NCBI RefSeq assembly: GCF_026914185.1 | Contig: NC_070571.1 | Span: 1,178,001-1,242,000 of the forward strand | Direction of reading: 5' to 3' | DNA: 64,000 nt | DNA from: Puccinia triticina | Taxonomy: Eukaryota; Basidiomycota; Pucciniomycetes; Pucciniales; Pucciniaceae | Shown: one piece after another, positions 1 through 12,106 of the stretch | Position numbering within the stretch: position 1 is the first letter of the stretch | How the letters are laid out: every line of letters starts with the position of its first letter | The notes under the pieces: generated by a model | What the model was told of the DNA's origin: nothing | Seen by the model: the letters and a program-made list of their open reading frames with translations, nothing else | Databases searched by the model: none | Translations under genes and position numbers: made by a program

Positions 1-2047
1 CAAAGGCCAAAAACGCTGATTTTGACAAATGTTCCCATAGCTCCTTCACCTCCGAGGATCCCAACAATGTTTCTGGATCAGATGAATTATCAACATCTTG
101 TCTAATTTTTGATGTATCAATATCATCATGAGTCCTCCTGCCTCACTCACAATGATCCATCAGAGATGGTGGATGACAAAAGCCAACCCAGAGACTGTTA
201 AAATAGCATTTTTAGTGCAAATCCATACACTTGCCTCGAGGAAAAAAAAATGACAGGTATCCAGGACTCACTGCTCTGACAGATCTGAGAATGTCACAAA
301 GCTGCAGGATGCGTGTGGGAACATGCATTTTTGGCCATTCACTCCAAATCCCGAGGGAGCCAGTTGGAAAAACAGTGATCAATCATCTGTTCTAGCCAGG
401 ACAAGTTTTTTTGTGTTTACATCCCCTGTATCTCAAGTTTGGCAAGGAGAAAAATACACCAGAAGGTGGCTGGAGATAGCCACGCTTCTGATGAGTCTTA
501 GTGAAAATGTATGGGGTGATCACAAAAACACACCACCATAAGGGACCTTAGCACAAAAAGGCAGGGATTTGGGGCATAATTCTCAGGCCAAAATCACCTG
601 TAAGGCATAAATCCCTCCCAGAGGGAGGCCTTTGGCCTCCCCGGGGAGGGACTTAGTAAGTTAGGGGCCCCCGGGGGGTAGGCTGAACTCGTGAAGCAAG
701 GCTCCGTCAGGAGGGACTTCACCGTACCTCCCCAAACTGGCACAGCAAGAATCTAACTTGAATTATTTTTTCAATGATCAATGCTCACAATGGTGTAACC
801 ATTACAATACATTGAGCGTATTGGGTAAACATTTTTCATTGAAGATGCATACATACATGTCCAATTTTTTGTTTGGGGGTTGATTCATTGACTTCCAAAT
901 GTCTTGGACGTCCGTGCAACCAGATCAAGACGTCAGCCCCAGGCCCCCATTACCAGAAATTGATCCGGCGGCTTTTTGGGAGTCGGAACTCAAATTCCGC
1001 AACAATGTTAGGGAGTCGGGACTTTGATTTTGCAAAAAATGGCAAAAAGTGAAAAAAATTAATAACTCCTCACTGCAGCGCCCAAACCCCCCAAACATTT
1101 TACAGCGGTCAGAGAACCCCCTAGAGGGAAAATGTGGAGCTTTGAGGCATTAGCACAGACTAAGAAAGGGGTGCACAATGGTGGGTCTAATTTGGCGGAT
1201 TTCCTTAGTGGAAAACTACCAGTCCTTAGCCAAAGTTCCCCAAAATGCTCCAAAAATTCACAGTACCAAGTTAAATACCTTATTGAATAATTGTTAGCTT
1301 CTTATAGGCAGTAAACCACTAACAGAAATAATTTCTGAGGGGGTGGTAGCTGTTGGTGGCTTTTGGTGACATTTGGTTAGTAGGTGCAAAGGAATAAACC
1401 TTGGTTGTAATATTCATGTATGATGCAACTTGAATGAAAAGAAAACACAAACTAAAAGTAAATAACTAAAAAAGATATAATAATGGGATACAACTAGTAG
1501 TGTGTAAAATGTTGCAAGAGCTTCCTCCCTACCGTACAATCAAAACAAGTAGAATACCTTTGCTCCCATCACAGAGCTTCAGGAGTAGCTTTTTGAACCA
1601 AATCCTTACAAATGAGCTGGGGAGCTGGAAAGAGGAAAGTGGTTTGGAGAACAAGGGGAAAAAAGTGATCATCAACAAGAGCAATGAAGATGGGTGGGTT
1701 ATTGTTGGGGGGGGGGAATAAGGGAAGTATGTTTGAGGCCAGCCATTGGAGAAGAAAAAAATGGGTGTCTCAAACGCATTGGCCATCACATTGCCCATTT
1801 TTGGAAAAGACATCCACTTATTCCTACCCATGGTTCCTGGAGTTTCAGTAAGTTGGTTCACTACACTGTTGATATTGTGAAATAATTTGTGGTTGATAAA
1901 CCATTGACGGCGTTTGTTGAGTTCATCAATCAATTCTTTCCGTATCTGCATATAATCTCCCTGTCCGCTTCCCAAAGCCCAAGCAACCACTCAATCCACA
2001 GTGTACATCTGCCTTGATGTTTAAGACCTTCAGGACACTTTGTTGAA
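1..2047. other. Gene-free AT-rich stretch
   Basis: No reading frame here has a recognisable domain or a believable exon chain. Short frames at 323-541, 1500-1721 and 1529-1990 are low complexity. The stretch contains one GC-rich hairpin (613-651). Near 970-1035 the motif GGGAGTCGG occurs twice, resembling the repeats at 25383-25486. Confidence 0.6.
613..651. repeat. GC-rich hairpin repeat, copy A
   Basis: Nested inverted repeats of CCCTCCC/GGGAGG type form a strong hairpin in AT-rich surroundings. The tail reads ACTTAGTAAGTTAGG, like the tails of the hairpins at 36303-36374 and 59479-59558. It is an outlying, diverged member of that family. Confidence 0.55.
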
Positions 2048-2800
2048 TTAAAATTGGAAGGGATGGAATGAACAAAGCAATTTCTGGAGGTTCTTTCTCA
2101 GGGGGGTTTTCAGGAGCAGTTTCAACTGGTGGTGGAGGGGTACTTCTGGTGTTGGATGGAGCCTGTTAGCTTTCTTGATTGGGCAGAATTTCCTCTTGGG
2201 TGCTGGTTGTTCTTCATCTTCAGAGACATCTTCCTGCTTTTTTGGTGGTGCGGGCTTTTCCTGGTGTTTTTTCGGCAGCAGCAGCAATTCTTGAGGTTCT
2301 TTTGGTGGGGCTGATATTCCTTTGCGCGCTGGGAGGACCCTCTTCTTGGCCCGTTCTTCTGCAACGGGTTTTTTGATAAGCGGTTGTCCCCTCTCTGGTT
2401 TTCTATCTTCAAGCTTCTCTTCTTCTTGTTCTTTTTCTTTCTTTTCATCAGCCTTCTTTTTCTTCTTGGCAGCCTTCAAGTCCTTAACTTTTTGCTTCTT
2501 GATTTTCTTGCTCTGAATTTCTTCATTCTTCCACTTCTTCTTGACGTCTTCAAAAGCGGATGCGTCCGGGAGAGTGGTCTTCTGTTTGTTTTTTGTTGCG
2601 CCTTTGGGTCTTCCACGGTTATTTTATGCCTCAGTAGGCAGCTTGACGTCAATAACCATGCCTGTGCCTTCAAGAATACGGTTGATGGCGGCCAATTGAA
2701 AGTCAAGCTGCGCAGGGTTCATTGCAAGGAGCTTATCTTTGATTGTATCAATTTTGGAAAGGACATCACCATTTTTATTTTTAAGGGCTGGGTGCATGCT
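2048..2800 (-). pseudogene. MULE transposase, C-terminal part (cut off by CACTA insertion)
   Basis: This is a minus-strand open frame that begins just after a good acceptor (TTTATCCAG, AG at 2801-2802). It contains a segment with NPAQLDFQLAAINRIL, then an AT-hook-like NNRGRPKGATK, then a long Lys/Glu-rich tail ending at 2048. A single in-frame TAA (2624-2626) separates the first segment from the AT-hook. RGRPKG followed by a charged tail is typical of the C-termini of fungal FAR1/MULE transposases. The matching core of the protein lies at 25546-26330 on the same strand and stops at a donor site. The two pieces therefore look like one gene whose intron received the 22.5-kb insertion. Function is lost because of the stops and the split. 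The link to the distant half is inferred from strand, order, splice sites and family architecture. Confidence 0.65.
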
Positions 2801-2840
2801 CTGGATAAATATGGGAGAGGGGAGGCAATGATTAAATTTA

Positions 2841-2879
2841 CACCAGGGGAGACTTTGACGCACTCTCCAGAGAGTGCCA
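2841..2879 (+). repeat. CACTA left terminal inverted repeat
   Basis: This 39-bp terminus starts CACCAGG and is preceded by TTA. It contains an internal palindrome, GCACTCTCC-A-GAGAGTGC. It matches the reverse complement of 25331-25369 at 38 of 39 positions. Confidence 0.9.
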
Positions 2880-2929
2880 TACCATACCCTTTTTCTGTAA
2901 CTGTGCTGGATGCCTTGAGTAATCATAGT

Positions 2930-3130
2930 ATGAAATATGAGGATAAATTCTGGAACTGTTGTGGAACTTATTTGGAACTTTGGCCAAAATCCTCCAGAAA
3001 TTACCCAAAATCCATGTGGAACTCAACATGAAATCCTCCAGAACTCCTCTGGAATTCATTTGGATATCAACTGGGATCCACCAAAACACAATTGGAGCTA
3101 CTCTTGAATTACTTCTGAGCTGATCCACAA
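2930..3130. repeat. CACTA left subterminal repeat zone
   Basis: Short degenerate repeats of TGGAACT and CCTCCAGAA recur roughly every 15-30 bp. In plant CACTA elements such zones bind the accessory protein (TnpA-like). Here that role is inferred. Confidence 0.5.
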
Positions 3131-4175
3131 CTTATAGCAATAGTGTTATAAGATTCTTGCCGAAGTAAACTAGAACCTAAACTGATCAAGAATCACAAAT
3201 TGGCTGCAATTGAAATATAAGTAGAATTTAAGAGAAAAATAAAATTCAGATGATACATAAAGACTACAGTCATATAATTTTATTTATAATGATTCAGTAT
3301 GTGCAACAGGCCATAAAAAAGAAGCTGTGTAAAATGCTCCAATCAAACTTCAATCCCAATTATTTGGGAGCGCAATTCACAAGTGGCCAATTCAACCAAA
3401 AATGATTTTGGTTGAAATAGATATATCGCTGAAACACTGTCAGAATCTGCTGCATGGCCCAGTGAGAAAAAAATACCACCAATTTTTGGCAGTTTCCTTT
3501 TTCAAATTTCCATACAAAACATAAATTCAGGAAAGCATCTTCAACAGACTGGATTAAAACTGAAAAACTATTTGATTGGTGTTAAAACTACCCAATGTAC
3601 CCCCAAACTCAAAATTACAATGATTTAATTATGATTTCAACACAAAATGAGAGAAGGTTTTTGGCACAATGAGTTTCTCAGGTTTGATTTGATTCTGAAA
3701 TTTAAATAGCAATGGGAAATTTCCATGGCAGCACATTTCAAGCAGAAGGCTTGATGATTTTCATGTAAATTAGTCACTGTCATGTTCTGGCAACCAAGGA
3801 TCCATTTCCAATGTGAAATATAATAAAGATTAAAATTGCAACCAACAGGAAAAGGAGCACTGTGGTATGAATTGGATGTACCAGTGCCTCAGAATTGTAA
3901 TTCTTATAAATATCAGGCTTTTGCTACGTATAACTTTGTAATTTCCCATTTACCTACACAGAATTTTAGTTTGGGAGAAATAGAGGAATTTTAGGGATAA
4001 TTAGATACTTCAACACACCATGAGTGAGAATAACATATCAGGTCTTTCTCCAATGAAGTGAATTTTAGTTGAATGGAACAAAATGAATAATCTTTTTCAC
4101 TGCAAGAGATAAACAACTGAGTTTAATGGTTGGTGATTCTGGTAGATAAAGAGAAAACATGCCAACTAAATACAA
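3131..4175. other. AT-rich spacer inside CACTA element
   Basis: No gene or clear repeat is seen. This is the 3' flank of the minus-strand oxygenase gene. Confidence 0.5.
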
Positions 4176-5318
4176 CTAGGTCTTTCTTTTTTTGGGAGGA
4201 GCATTTGCTTCTTCAATTTGATCATTCAGACCACCTATTTTTAATTTTTTTTCATAAAGCCCTTGAATATAAGCAGTGATAGCTTTTGCCATTCTTTCGT
4301 TTATTTGACAAGAAAATCCAAGTCTGGTGTACATGCCAGACGGGGAACAGCCAGAGAGAGTTTGGTGACGATAATCTTGGGAGCGGAACACACAGAGGGT
4401 AACACCCAGTGTCTTATTCAAGTCCAAACACACTTGAAAATCACGAAAAGTAAACTGCCCACCAATCATATCAAACCCTTCATCGGCTAAGATTTGAGGA
4501 TTGTCGCCGTTTTGAGGATTGAAGATTGGGATCCAACCCACCAAGGTCCAGTCGTTGACGTCGTTGCCGTTGTGTGGGAGATTGTAGAAGTCATACATAG
4601 TGAAAGTGAGGAAAGAGGCAAAGTCGGAAGATGTGTAAGGTTCGCCAAATTCTATGTGATTCATCAAAGGATATTGGTTGATTGTTAGGGTTTCGTGATA
4701 GTTTTCGTGCACAGTGGGTGCAAAGGCTTTCAAGTGGTCTGAGAGCCATTTGCCAGCTTCGAGTAAACGGGCCTTCTGGTCATCGGGGTCGAATCTGAGC
4801 AGGCGCATTTGTTTCCGCAGCATTTCAACAGCACAAAACCTTCCAAAGTGCTCAGTGTTCTTGGAGCACTTACGCCAACCATCACCCCACAAGGTTCCAC
4901 CTTTCTGTGGGCCGTTTGTTTTGACTTCGGCTACATAGTCGATTTGGCTGAGAAGGTGCAAGACAAATCTTTCCCACCCTTTCTTCTCATTGGCGGCCAT
5001 TGTCTCGAAAGGATACCAGGCGGCCATGCAGAATGGGGGGAGGTCCTCGGGCGCAACAATGCAAACACCATGTGTGAGCGAGTAGTATTCTTCCTTGATG
5101 GTCTTCTGGCTTGTGAAAAGTTCGGAAGGGCACGGATCATGTTGACGAGATTTTTCAATAACACGATGGTAGATGTGGTGATGCTGGTTAGGAAGACAAA
5201 GCGGTGCTTCTCGTTTTTCTCGCGCTTTCTCATGGTGTTTCATTTGTTTCTGCGGTCGAATTCGGCGGTGGGGCCTATGAATAGGAGGCAAATAAGAAAA
5301 ATCAGTAGCAAACCACAC
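4176..5318 (-). CDS. Tet-like 2OG-Fe(II) oxygenase domain protein
   Basis: This is a single open frame of 380 residues. The N-terminal 50 residues are basic and low in conserved signal, so the start is uncertain. The middle part (GDGWRKC near residue 155, then LTFTMYDFYNLPH near 240) and the C-terminal part (GGQFTF, then YRHQT near 318, then YTRLGFSCQIN near 329-339) follow the layout of the Tet-like oxygenase family that is expanded in rusts and other basidiomycetes. YRHQT would give the distal iron-binding His, and the Arg of YTRLG the 2-oxoglutarate salt bridge. The first ligand site, usually H-x-D, reads PHNGND, so the iron-binding Asp is replaced or shifted. The protein ends with a KKRK-type nuclear signal. 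TET/JBP relatives oxidise methylated bases, but the substrate of this branch is unknown. It sits about 1.3 kb from the left element end, next to the kelch gene on the same strand. Family assignment is from remembered motif patterns, not a search. Confidence 0.6.
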   Translation of the reverse strand: MWFATDFSYLPPIHRPHRRIRPQKQMKHHEKAREKREAPLCLPNQHHHIYHRVIEKSRQHDPCPSELFTSQKTIKEEYYSLTHGVCIVAPEDLPPFCMAAWYPFETMAANEKKGWERFVLHLLSQIDYVAEVKTNGPQKGGTLWGDGWRKCSKNTEHFGRFCAVEMLRKQMRLLRFDPDDQKARLLEAGKWLSDHLKAFAPTVHENYHETLTINQYPLMNHIEFGEPYTSSDFASFLTFTMYDFYNLPHNGNDVNDWTLVGWIPIFNPQNGDNPQILADEGFDMIGGQFTFRDFQVCLDLNKTLGVTLCVFRSQDYRHQTLSGCSPSGMYTRLGFSCQINERMAKAITAYIQGLYEKKLKIGGLNDQIEEANAPPKKRKT

Positions 5319-5493
5319 TTAATTTCAGTGTTGAGAGTGGTGCGATGGGGGTGCAGCCAGCAGCATGAGCGCGGCCAAAATGATGGTTTGGCCAACACTC
5401 TTCTGCTTGCACCCGAATAACTTTCCCTCAATCAGATAGCATATTGTAGGAGTAGCCGTGGCGAAAATGATGGTTTCACCAACTGCACTACTC

Positions 5494-7001
5494 CTACGCA
5501 ATACCACTGACAAGGGAAGAAGGAAGTGCACAAAGGGAAGAAAGGACATACACAAATGGATTGGTTGGATATTCCTCTTTTGCAAGCAAGGAGAATATTG
5601 GCGAGAGAGGTTTACTGGTGGAGGTAGGATTCACGGGGATGTTGAGAGTGTGGTAAAGTGAAGTATTGCTGAGCTTTCCCAGATTCGTTGCCTGACCACC
5701 CCAAACGTAGATGGATTCGTTCCAAGAAGCTAAGAGCTGGCCACAATTGATGATTTGCTCAAGGCCACCGACCGGCAAAGCATACCAAACATGAGCTGAA
5801 AAATTTGTTGGAAGTGAGTCATACAAAAAGATCAATTGGAGAGAGAAGCAAGGAAATAAACACAAACATTTTAGGTTTAGAGCATACATGTCGTGGAGTA
5901 TGGCACCATCATCGCCAGTACCACCAAGAACGTACATGTAGTCTTCAATTCGGGTTGCCGAATGCAGTTTGCGAGGAGCTGGGATTAAACCGGAGCAAGA
6001 GATAGGCTTCCACTCTTGATTTTCAAAAGAGTACTCCCAGAGATCGTTGAGTAGATCCATACCGCTTGTGCCGCCAAAGATGATCCAGGATTTCCTGTAC
6101 TGTACTGCTGAGTGCCTGGTACAAGCAGGAGGTAGTTTCAGGTCCTGTGCAAACGAGTAACAATGCCAGTAAAGAGGTGATGGAGCTGGGTTGTTGTACA
6201 TATAAATCAAATTGCAAAAATCAACTCTACTGGGTACCAGGCGCATGATTATAGACAGATGATGGCTTACATGTATCCCAATCCACACCTATTCGCCAAA
6301 GGTCGCCATTGATGGAGCCATCAAGGTTTTCACCAGCGAAGAGGTAAAGAAAATCCTCGAATAGTGTAGCAGTTGAGCCAGCCACAGCATGGGGAGAGGG
6401 GCCCGACGTTTCTGAGCGAGTCCAGGAATGTGTAGACAGCTTAAGTACATAGAGATTCGTGTCTTGCTTGGCGAGGCCCTCTGAGGAGAGCTGGCCACCC
6501 CAAAGAAAAAGCTGGCCATTGTTTGCAGCCAAAACGGCATCAGAGCGAGGTGCCGGTTTGGAGCCGCGTGTGTTGAGAACAGAGACTGTGAGGTGCAATT
6601 CGGGACATTGAGGATCAGGAGAAAAGGAGAAGAGATCTTGCTGCAAACAACCATTGAAAGAACCACCAAAGGAAAACATTGTAGGTGGAGCCATGAGAGA
6701 AAAGTGAGTGGTGGTGGCCGAGCCAACACGGGGGAATGGTGGCTTCACGGAAACCTTCTCGTTCCGAATTGTCTGTCTGGTTGCCCAGGTGTATCGCAGG
6801 GGATGATGGATCAATTGGCGATGATCCTCGCAGGCGATGTATTTTTCTATCCAACTTTGTTCCGTTGATGCTGTTGAGCCAGCATATACATAACCAAAAA
6901 AAATTGGTCAGAAAACAACAGGTATGTTGTTTGTTTACTACTTGGCAGGACTCACTACCCTCAGGCCAATCTTTAACAGCATTTTGAGCATCCTGACCCA
7001 T
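5494..7001 (-). CDS. Kelch-repeat (beta-propeller) protein
   Basis: This multi-exon gene has six kelch motifs, each with a hydrophobic-GG pair: FGGSFNG, WGGQLSSEG, FAGENLDG, FGGTSGMD, LGGTGDDG and WGGQATNLG. Most are followed by a D/N-LW or LY strand, as in kelch blades. Visible introns include GTAAGC...CAG around 6160-6270 and a GTTTGT intron around 5800-5862. The proposed start (7001) opens a short exon ending at GTAGTGAG near 6955. An exon starting after CTCAACAG near 6875 leads into the first blade. The end is the first stop after the sixth motif and may be wrong. Kelch propellers act as protein-binding scaffolds; no catalytic domain is seen. It lies 175 bp from the oxygenase gene, on the same strand, as cargo of the CACTA element. 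Which kelch subfamily it belongs to is not known. Confidence 0.65.
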
Positions 7002-7509
7002 TGATATCTATTCATAAAATTGAAAGGAGTGGCAATGAGTAATTGCTGATTCAGGTAGCAAAGAGTTGGAATTAATGAACTGACCGAGGTAGATTGGTCT
7101 GTCTGATCCAAGCGGACAATATCCACCGAGCTGGATTGATTGGTTGATTCTGGGGGAGCTATCGCTAACACAGGCAGGAACGGGGTTTAATCAGATCAGT
7201 CTGCATTTTCTGCTGAAGTTGGTCGCGCCAGAGCTCACAGTTGTTGATCCGAGACTCAACACATGATCAATTGGCCTATAAAAAGATTCAATGATCCAAA
7301 TGGAGTGGACGAACAATTACCAATCAGTTATTTATCAACAACAGATCGCTTCAACAACATAGATAGAGGTACTTGCCATTGAATCGCGCGATCGAGCGGA
7401 GAAATCAGCATTGAGAGAGATGAAGACAGCTGCGGGGCTTGTGCTGGCATTCGCTCCTATCGAGTTATCGCTGCTGCTGGCAAGTTGCGATTCGGGCATG
7501 CTGGTTTTT

Positions 7510-7613
7510 TTCAGGGGAGATTGGCGAGGTGATGGCGAGTGTATGTTCAGGGGCAATTGGCGAGGTGATGGCGAGTGTTTGTCCAGGGGCGATTGGCAAG
7601 GTGATGGCGAGTG
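7510..7613. repeat. 36-bp minisatellite, about 2.9 copies
   Basis: The unit contains GGCGAGGTGATGGCGAGTG. The period of 36 keeps the frame, so either strand could encode 12-residue repeats; the minus strand gives Ser/Pro-rich HSPSPRQ-type units. No convincing gene could be built around it. Confidence 0.75.
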
Positions 7614-7649
7614 GATAGAAACTGAGTGGCAAGGTGTGTGCAATTCTTG

Positions 7650-8998
7650 ATGAATGGAGTCTTGGAGTTGGTCTCAAGGGCAACGGGTGAGGGTTTCACA
7701 GTGAAACAGCAAGCTCGGATTTTCAAACACAAAGCAAGACAGCTGGGTCCGACCGGACATGGTGGGCAGGAACACACATCAATTCCCACACGTGCCAGTC
7801 TGAAACAAGCACACAAAAACTTTGAAAGAATCTCAGCACACGAACCATATTTTGTTCAAATGTGGACAGCTGCCTGTACTCCCTACGTGTGTGAATTTTT
7901 TTGCTTATTTTGATGCAAAATGTATCAACACATTGAAATACATACATGACAAGATTTGGCACATCCCATGATGAGCACAGCGCTCTCATCAATAACAGGC
8001 CAAATTAAACTGAAATAGCAACTAGAATTGAATACATGCAAGGCAGTGCAGCCAGGTCAGCATTCAATGAGGCGAGGGAATTCTCAATAAGCCTGAGTGA
8101 TGCATATAGGTCTGAGTGATATGTACGGGAGAAAAAAACTAAACAACCACTTGAACAGTAAATCCAGCTTCATTTAATAATCATCATCGACATCAGAGTG
8201 TTCTGATTGATGAAATGAGGTCTAGAAGCGGTATGTTATGAGTGGTGGAAAGTTCAATTTACTCTGGCATGAGAGAAGACGTGAATACCCAAGTGGTGAG
8301 AGATTGATTAAAGGTGAAGTTATAACAAAAATTAAGTTGGTTTAAAAGTTGAAATCAAAGCTTCGAGCTATATATACTATGGATAATTCAAAAGAGAAAT
8401 CCACCGGAGTAAACTTAATTAATACATATATGTAGCAAAACGTCATGTGATGGGTGTATTCATTCAGAAGCTCAGCAGAAGGGCAACGAGTTATCTCTGC
8501 ATCAACTGCTTTCAATCTGATAACCTTTCTAAAAATAAACTTTGTGAGTGTGGGGGCAAGTGGATTTGGGGAGCAGAACAGCGGTACAAATATTCAATGA
8601 CATCAATGGAGATGTGGGAAAAAGGATGAGTATTGTCACCACTATGTACGCGCGTACAACACAGTGACATCAAAATAGACATCTCAAGACAAAACTAGGT
8701 TGCCTTCACATGAATCTGAGATCAGCCTTGGAGGTAAAATGCCATATGAATGCCATGGGAGGACAAGTGGTTGATGATTTGAATGATAGAAATGGATCAT
8801 GCTTCTGAGGAGCCATGGATGAGCGGTGTATGAGGGGGAGAGCTGTTCACACAGTATTTGAGAAGCCATCTGTGTATGTATAACAAGTGGTACCAAGGGA
8901 CGACTTGTGATTTGAGTATGATATGAGACAATGCAAAGAATTAACAAAAATAAAGACATGAACTCAAGATTTGGGTAGATGGCTCCTGAGCCAGGTTT
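7650..8998. other. Spacer with one palindrome copy
   Basis: No gene is recognised. The only notable structure is the 36-bp palindrome at 8634-8669. Confidence 0.5.
8634..8669. repeat. 36-bp palindrome, copy 1
   Basis: TGTCAC at the left and GTGACA at the right enclose the core ATGTACGCGCGTAC. The right half of the core has one change (ACAAC instead of ACATC). It is one of four copies, all inside the CACTA element. Confidence 0.85.
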
Positions 8999-9807
8999 TC
9001 ACACTAGCCATGAGTTATTTTTCACCCAAATGACCCATTCAAAAACAAAACGGAAAAACAAATCATGCTTTCCCTTTTGAAAAACTGCTTTTTCAAACTT
9101 AACCAACCTGATAGTAACTTTGATGTGATTGGCTTCTGGAGTCAGATTTTGTCTTGTTGTGCTCAGTTTATCTTTTATCCTCTGGAAATGTGACATATTT
9201 TTGAAATAAGCCTTTTTAACATACCCAGGGGGTTTGTCTTTACGCCTGCTACAACACAAACGTGCTTGCAAGGAACCCTTCTCCTCACCCGCAAAAATGA
9301 CTTCACAATGTTATTTTCTGGATGCAGACAGTGGATTCCACAGTCTGGAGAGCTTTTTCCGGGTCTTCAAAAAAGAAAGAGATGAAAGTGTATTCATAGC
9401 CGGGACAGTACCAATCACAAGCCATCTTTTTTGGATTGGGACAACTCATCTGACAGATTTCTTGTGGCTGTTGATCTGGGGCGAAAACATCTGTGCTATC
9501 TTTCTGGGTATTAAAATCAACAGCCAAAGTTAAAAGAGTAATGACTGATGCCAAGCAATTGCCTATTTCTCATCACCCCCCCCCCCCAATGCGCATAATT
9601 AGTGAACCTGGGCTGGATGATTTCAACTGTGGAGGGTTCGGACCAGGAGATGAGGTGGAATTGGGTGGATACATTGAGCCTTGAGACATAACCATGGTGA
9701 TAAAATTCAACGTAATTTGAAGGCCAGTTTAGTTGTTCTAATGTGGGGGAGATGATAATATTAACAATTTCTGCTGGCGGCGGATTATTTTTGGTCAGGT
9801 GCACCAC
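8999..9807 (-). CDS. Possible multi-exon hypothetical gene
   Basis: Three successive minus-strand frames (9807-9517, 9554-9303 and 9271-8999) have ordinary amino acid composition rather than low complexity, and could be joined by short introns. Features include a Cys-containing stretch CQMSCPNPKKMACDWYC and a basic segment RKDKPPGYVKK. No family is recognised, and the junctions were not resolved. Chance frames remain possible. Confidence 0.25.
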
Positions 9808-10875
9808 ATGTAAAAAGTCTCACAGAATCGGAATGCAGGACACAACTAGGATCTGCAGGAAAGACCTACATCGCACTTTACATTGAAGAAATGCAACCAC
9901 TAATAAAATGGGTTGATAAATATCTTGAAATATTGTAAGTGTTGTGGATGCATCAAAGATAGGTGATTTCCATCCAAATTTCTATTCGTATGCCTTCAGA
10001 GAAGCATTCAGAAAACAAATAATCTAATTTTACTTCCAAGATTTAGTTTGAACACTTGTGAAATTTTCTTTGAGATGCAACTTAATTACAAGGTTGGAAT
10101 TTTGTCAACACAATTTTCAGAAGATAATGAATTATGGAGAAGTTTTTTTACTATAGATTGAATGTTTGGATCAGAGCTTGGCAGAAGCCAGGGACTGGGG
10201 TCTCCAACGGGATTGGGACCAATGCCATTGACAACAAAAACATTTGGTACTGTTGCCTTTTTTGTTGGGCCAGATACAATGCATAAATTTATACAATTTG
10301 GTTAGTCTTTATTATAGGGCATTGGTCCCATGTCTGTGGTCAGAGGAGGGGACAAGAAGCAGAAGACTACTCATGTCACTACCATGTACGCGCGTACATC
10401 GCAGTGACACTGGCATGTTGTCAGGCCTGAAAGGGACCAAGTGTGTCCAAATAGAAGAGTGAAAGGGAATAAATTCACAAGGGGATTGCTGAAAACGAAT
10501 TCAAACAAACAAACAAACAGACAAACAAACAAACACCCTCAGGACCAAACCCACGGTGATTGTAAGGGGTGGTCCAACTACCAACGGTGAAGGACAAAGG
10601 CACCTGTGAATACCACTAAAGTAACTACCGTATGTAATGGTGTCCCCGCAATTAATCTTTAATGTTAAAAAATTCATGAAGGCCTGAGAAGAAGTGTTGC
10701 CTTTGTTGGCTCAAACCACCGAAAAGGATCACTGCCAGACCCATCACACATGTGGGCCATAAGATGAATCAACCCTTGAGGTGGTTGGGTCTGTTTTTTC
10801 TCATACCTCCCTTGCTCTTGGTGTCCCCGAGCACTTCACTAGCTCTCATATTAATCAGCTCAATTTATCAACAGA
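9808..10875. other. Spacer with palindrome and CAAA microsatellite
   Basis: It holds the palindrome at 10374-10409 and a (CAAA)n tract near 10501-10535. No coding signal is seen. Confidence 0.55.
10374..10409. repeat. 36-bp palindrome, copy 2
   Basis: TGTCACTACC, the perfect 16-bp core ATGTACGCGCGTACAT, then CGCAGTGACA. Arms pair outside the core with a few mismatches. Confidence 0.9.
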
Positions 10876-11733
10876 ATGATTGAAATCGCAGCAAATGTAC
10901 TTCTTTCAAACAAGCGTAGTATACACAGTGATGGGCTAGAGATTCATATGCAAACCCCTATAGCCTTATTTCATCTTCCCTACCGCAACAATAGCTATCA
11001 AGAATATCACATTGTTCTCAAGTCGTTGGATGCAGCTAATCATCCCATCCCCAATGATAGTTCTAGCCAGGTATTCTTTTGCGGAAAATTAACCATATGT
11101 CCTGATTCAGACCAACCAACAATTAAAGTAGAGATGTTAGACTGGTATGTACACCAGGGGCAACTTCCCGGATTATACGAATATGAAAATGCACAAGTAT
11201 TTGGGATGGCTCGAGTGGCAAAGGTGGAGTGGCATCCAATTCGGGAGTGTGTGACTCACATTAAGGTAGTTGATGGGACCATGAAGCAGGTATGAATTTC
11301 CCTCTAGAATTAATAAATAGTTTCAGAGGAGAAATTATACGCTTAAAAAATGTCTATTCAATGTCCTTTTTCAGTCCCAATCTGGCTGTATCAAACTGAC
11401 TTCACTCACTCGTCAGGCACTTCAAACTTTTCAGACAATTAGCGCTGGCAATTCCATTTGGTTTGGGGGCATGGCATCGCGAGTCCCAAGTCTTGGTGGT
11501 TTACTTGCTGTAGGTGTACGTGTGGTTCAATATCATGATTTTTCAGGTGACACATATGACATTTCCTGATAGATTTTTGGAGCTTTTGTTAGGTCGAGTG
11601 TGCGGTGAAACTTGGTCGATCTGAAATATCAAAATATGGCTTAAGGGGTGCTCCAAAGAAGAGGTTCCAGCTGAAAGTGAAGGATTGGAGGCTCCCTGTT
11701 GCCTTAAGAAGAAAGAAAAACAAAAAAAATTGA
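10876..11733 (+). CDS. Unrecognised cargo protein
   Basis: This is the only well supported plus-strand gene in the element. Exon 1 (10876-11289) ends at CAG|GTATGA. Exon 2 (11375-11510) starts after TTTTTCAG and ends at GCT|GTAGGT. Exon 3 (11593-11733) starts after GTTAG. All junctions keep the frame and give about 230 residues. The product is soluble, with no signal peptide or membrane segment. It carries a central segment with FFCGKLTICPDSDQP and DWYVHQGQLPGLYEYE, and a very basic end (LRRKKNKKN) that could be a nuclear or DNA-binding tail. I do not recognise the family. Its location inside the CACTA element suggests cargo. The intact splicing suggests it was under selection until recently. 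Confidence 0.5.
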
Positions 11734-12106
11734 CACGAGCGGACCTAACTCAATTTTACACCACTTCTTTTTTGTCTCACACAATAAATGTATCAAAAAT
11801 TCCAACGGGCATGTCAATGGATAGTATGACTCATGAAATCTTATCCTGATTTTCATCTCTTCATTCCTCAATTCATGTGTTCTATGCGTGCCAAAGCTGG
11901 CTCTGCAGTGTGTTTGCATATGATCCACATTTCACCATGTTAGAAAGTATATCTGAATTTTGGTGTGAATGGGTGAGAAGCTCAATACTCCCCCCATGTA
12001 CAAATCACAAGAAGATAAACACGTAAAATTTGGGAAAAAGGCAGTCAAGAGATTGATTTGTCTAGCAAAAAGAGATAAGCTCTTGTCTATGTACACGCTT
12101 TGAGAA
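11734..12106. other. Short spacer between convergent genes
   Basis: No gene or repeat is seen. Confidence 0.5.
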
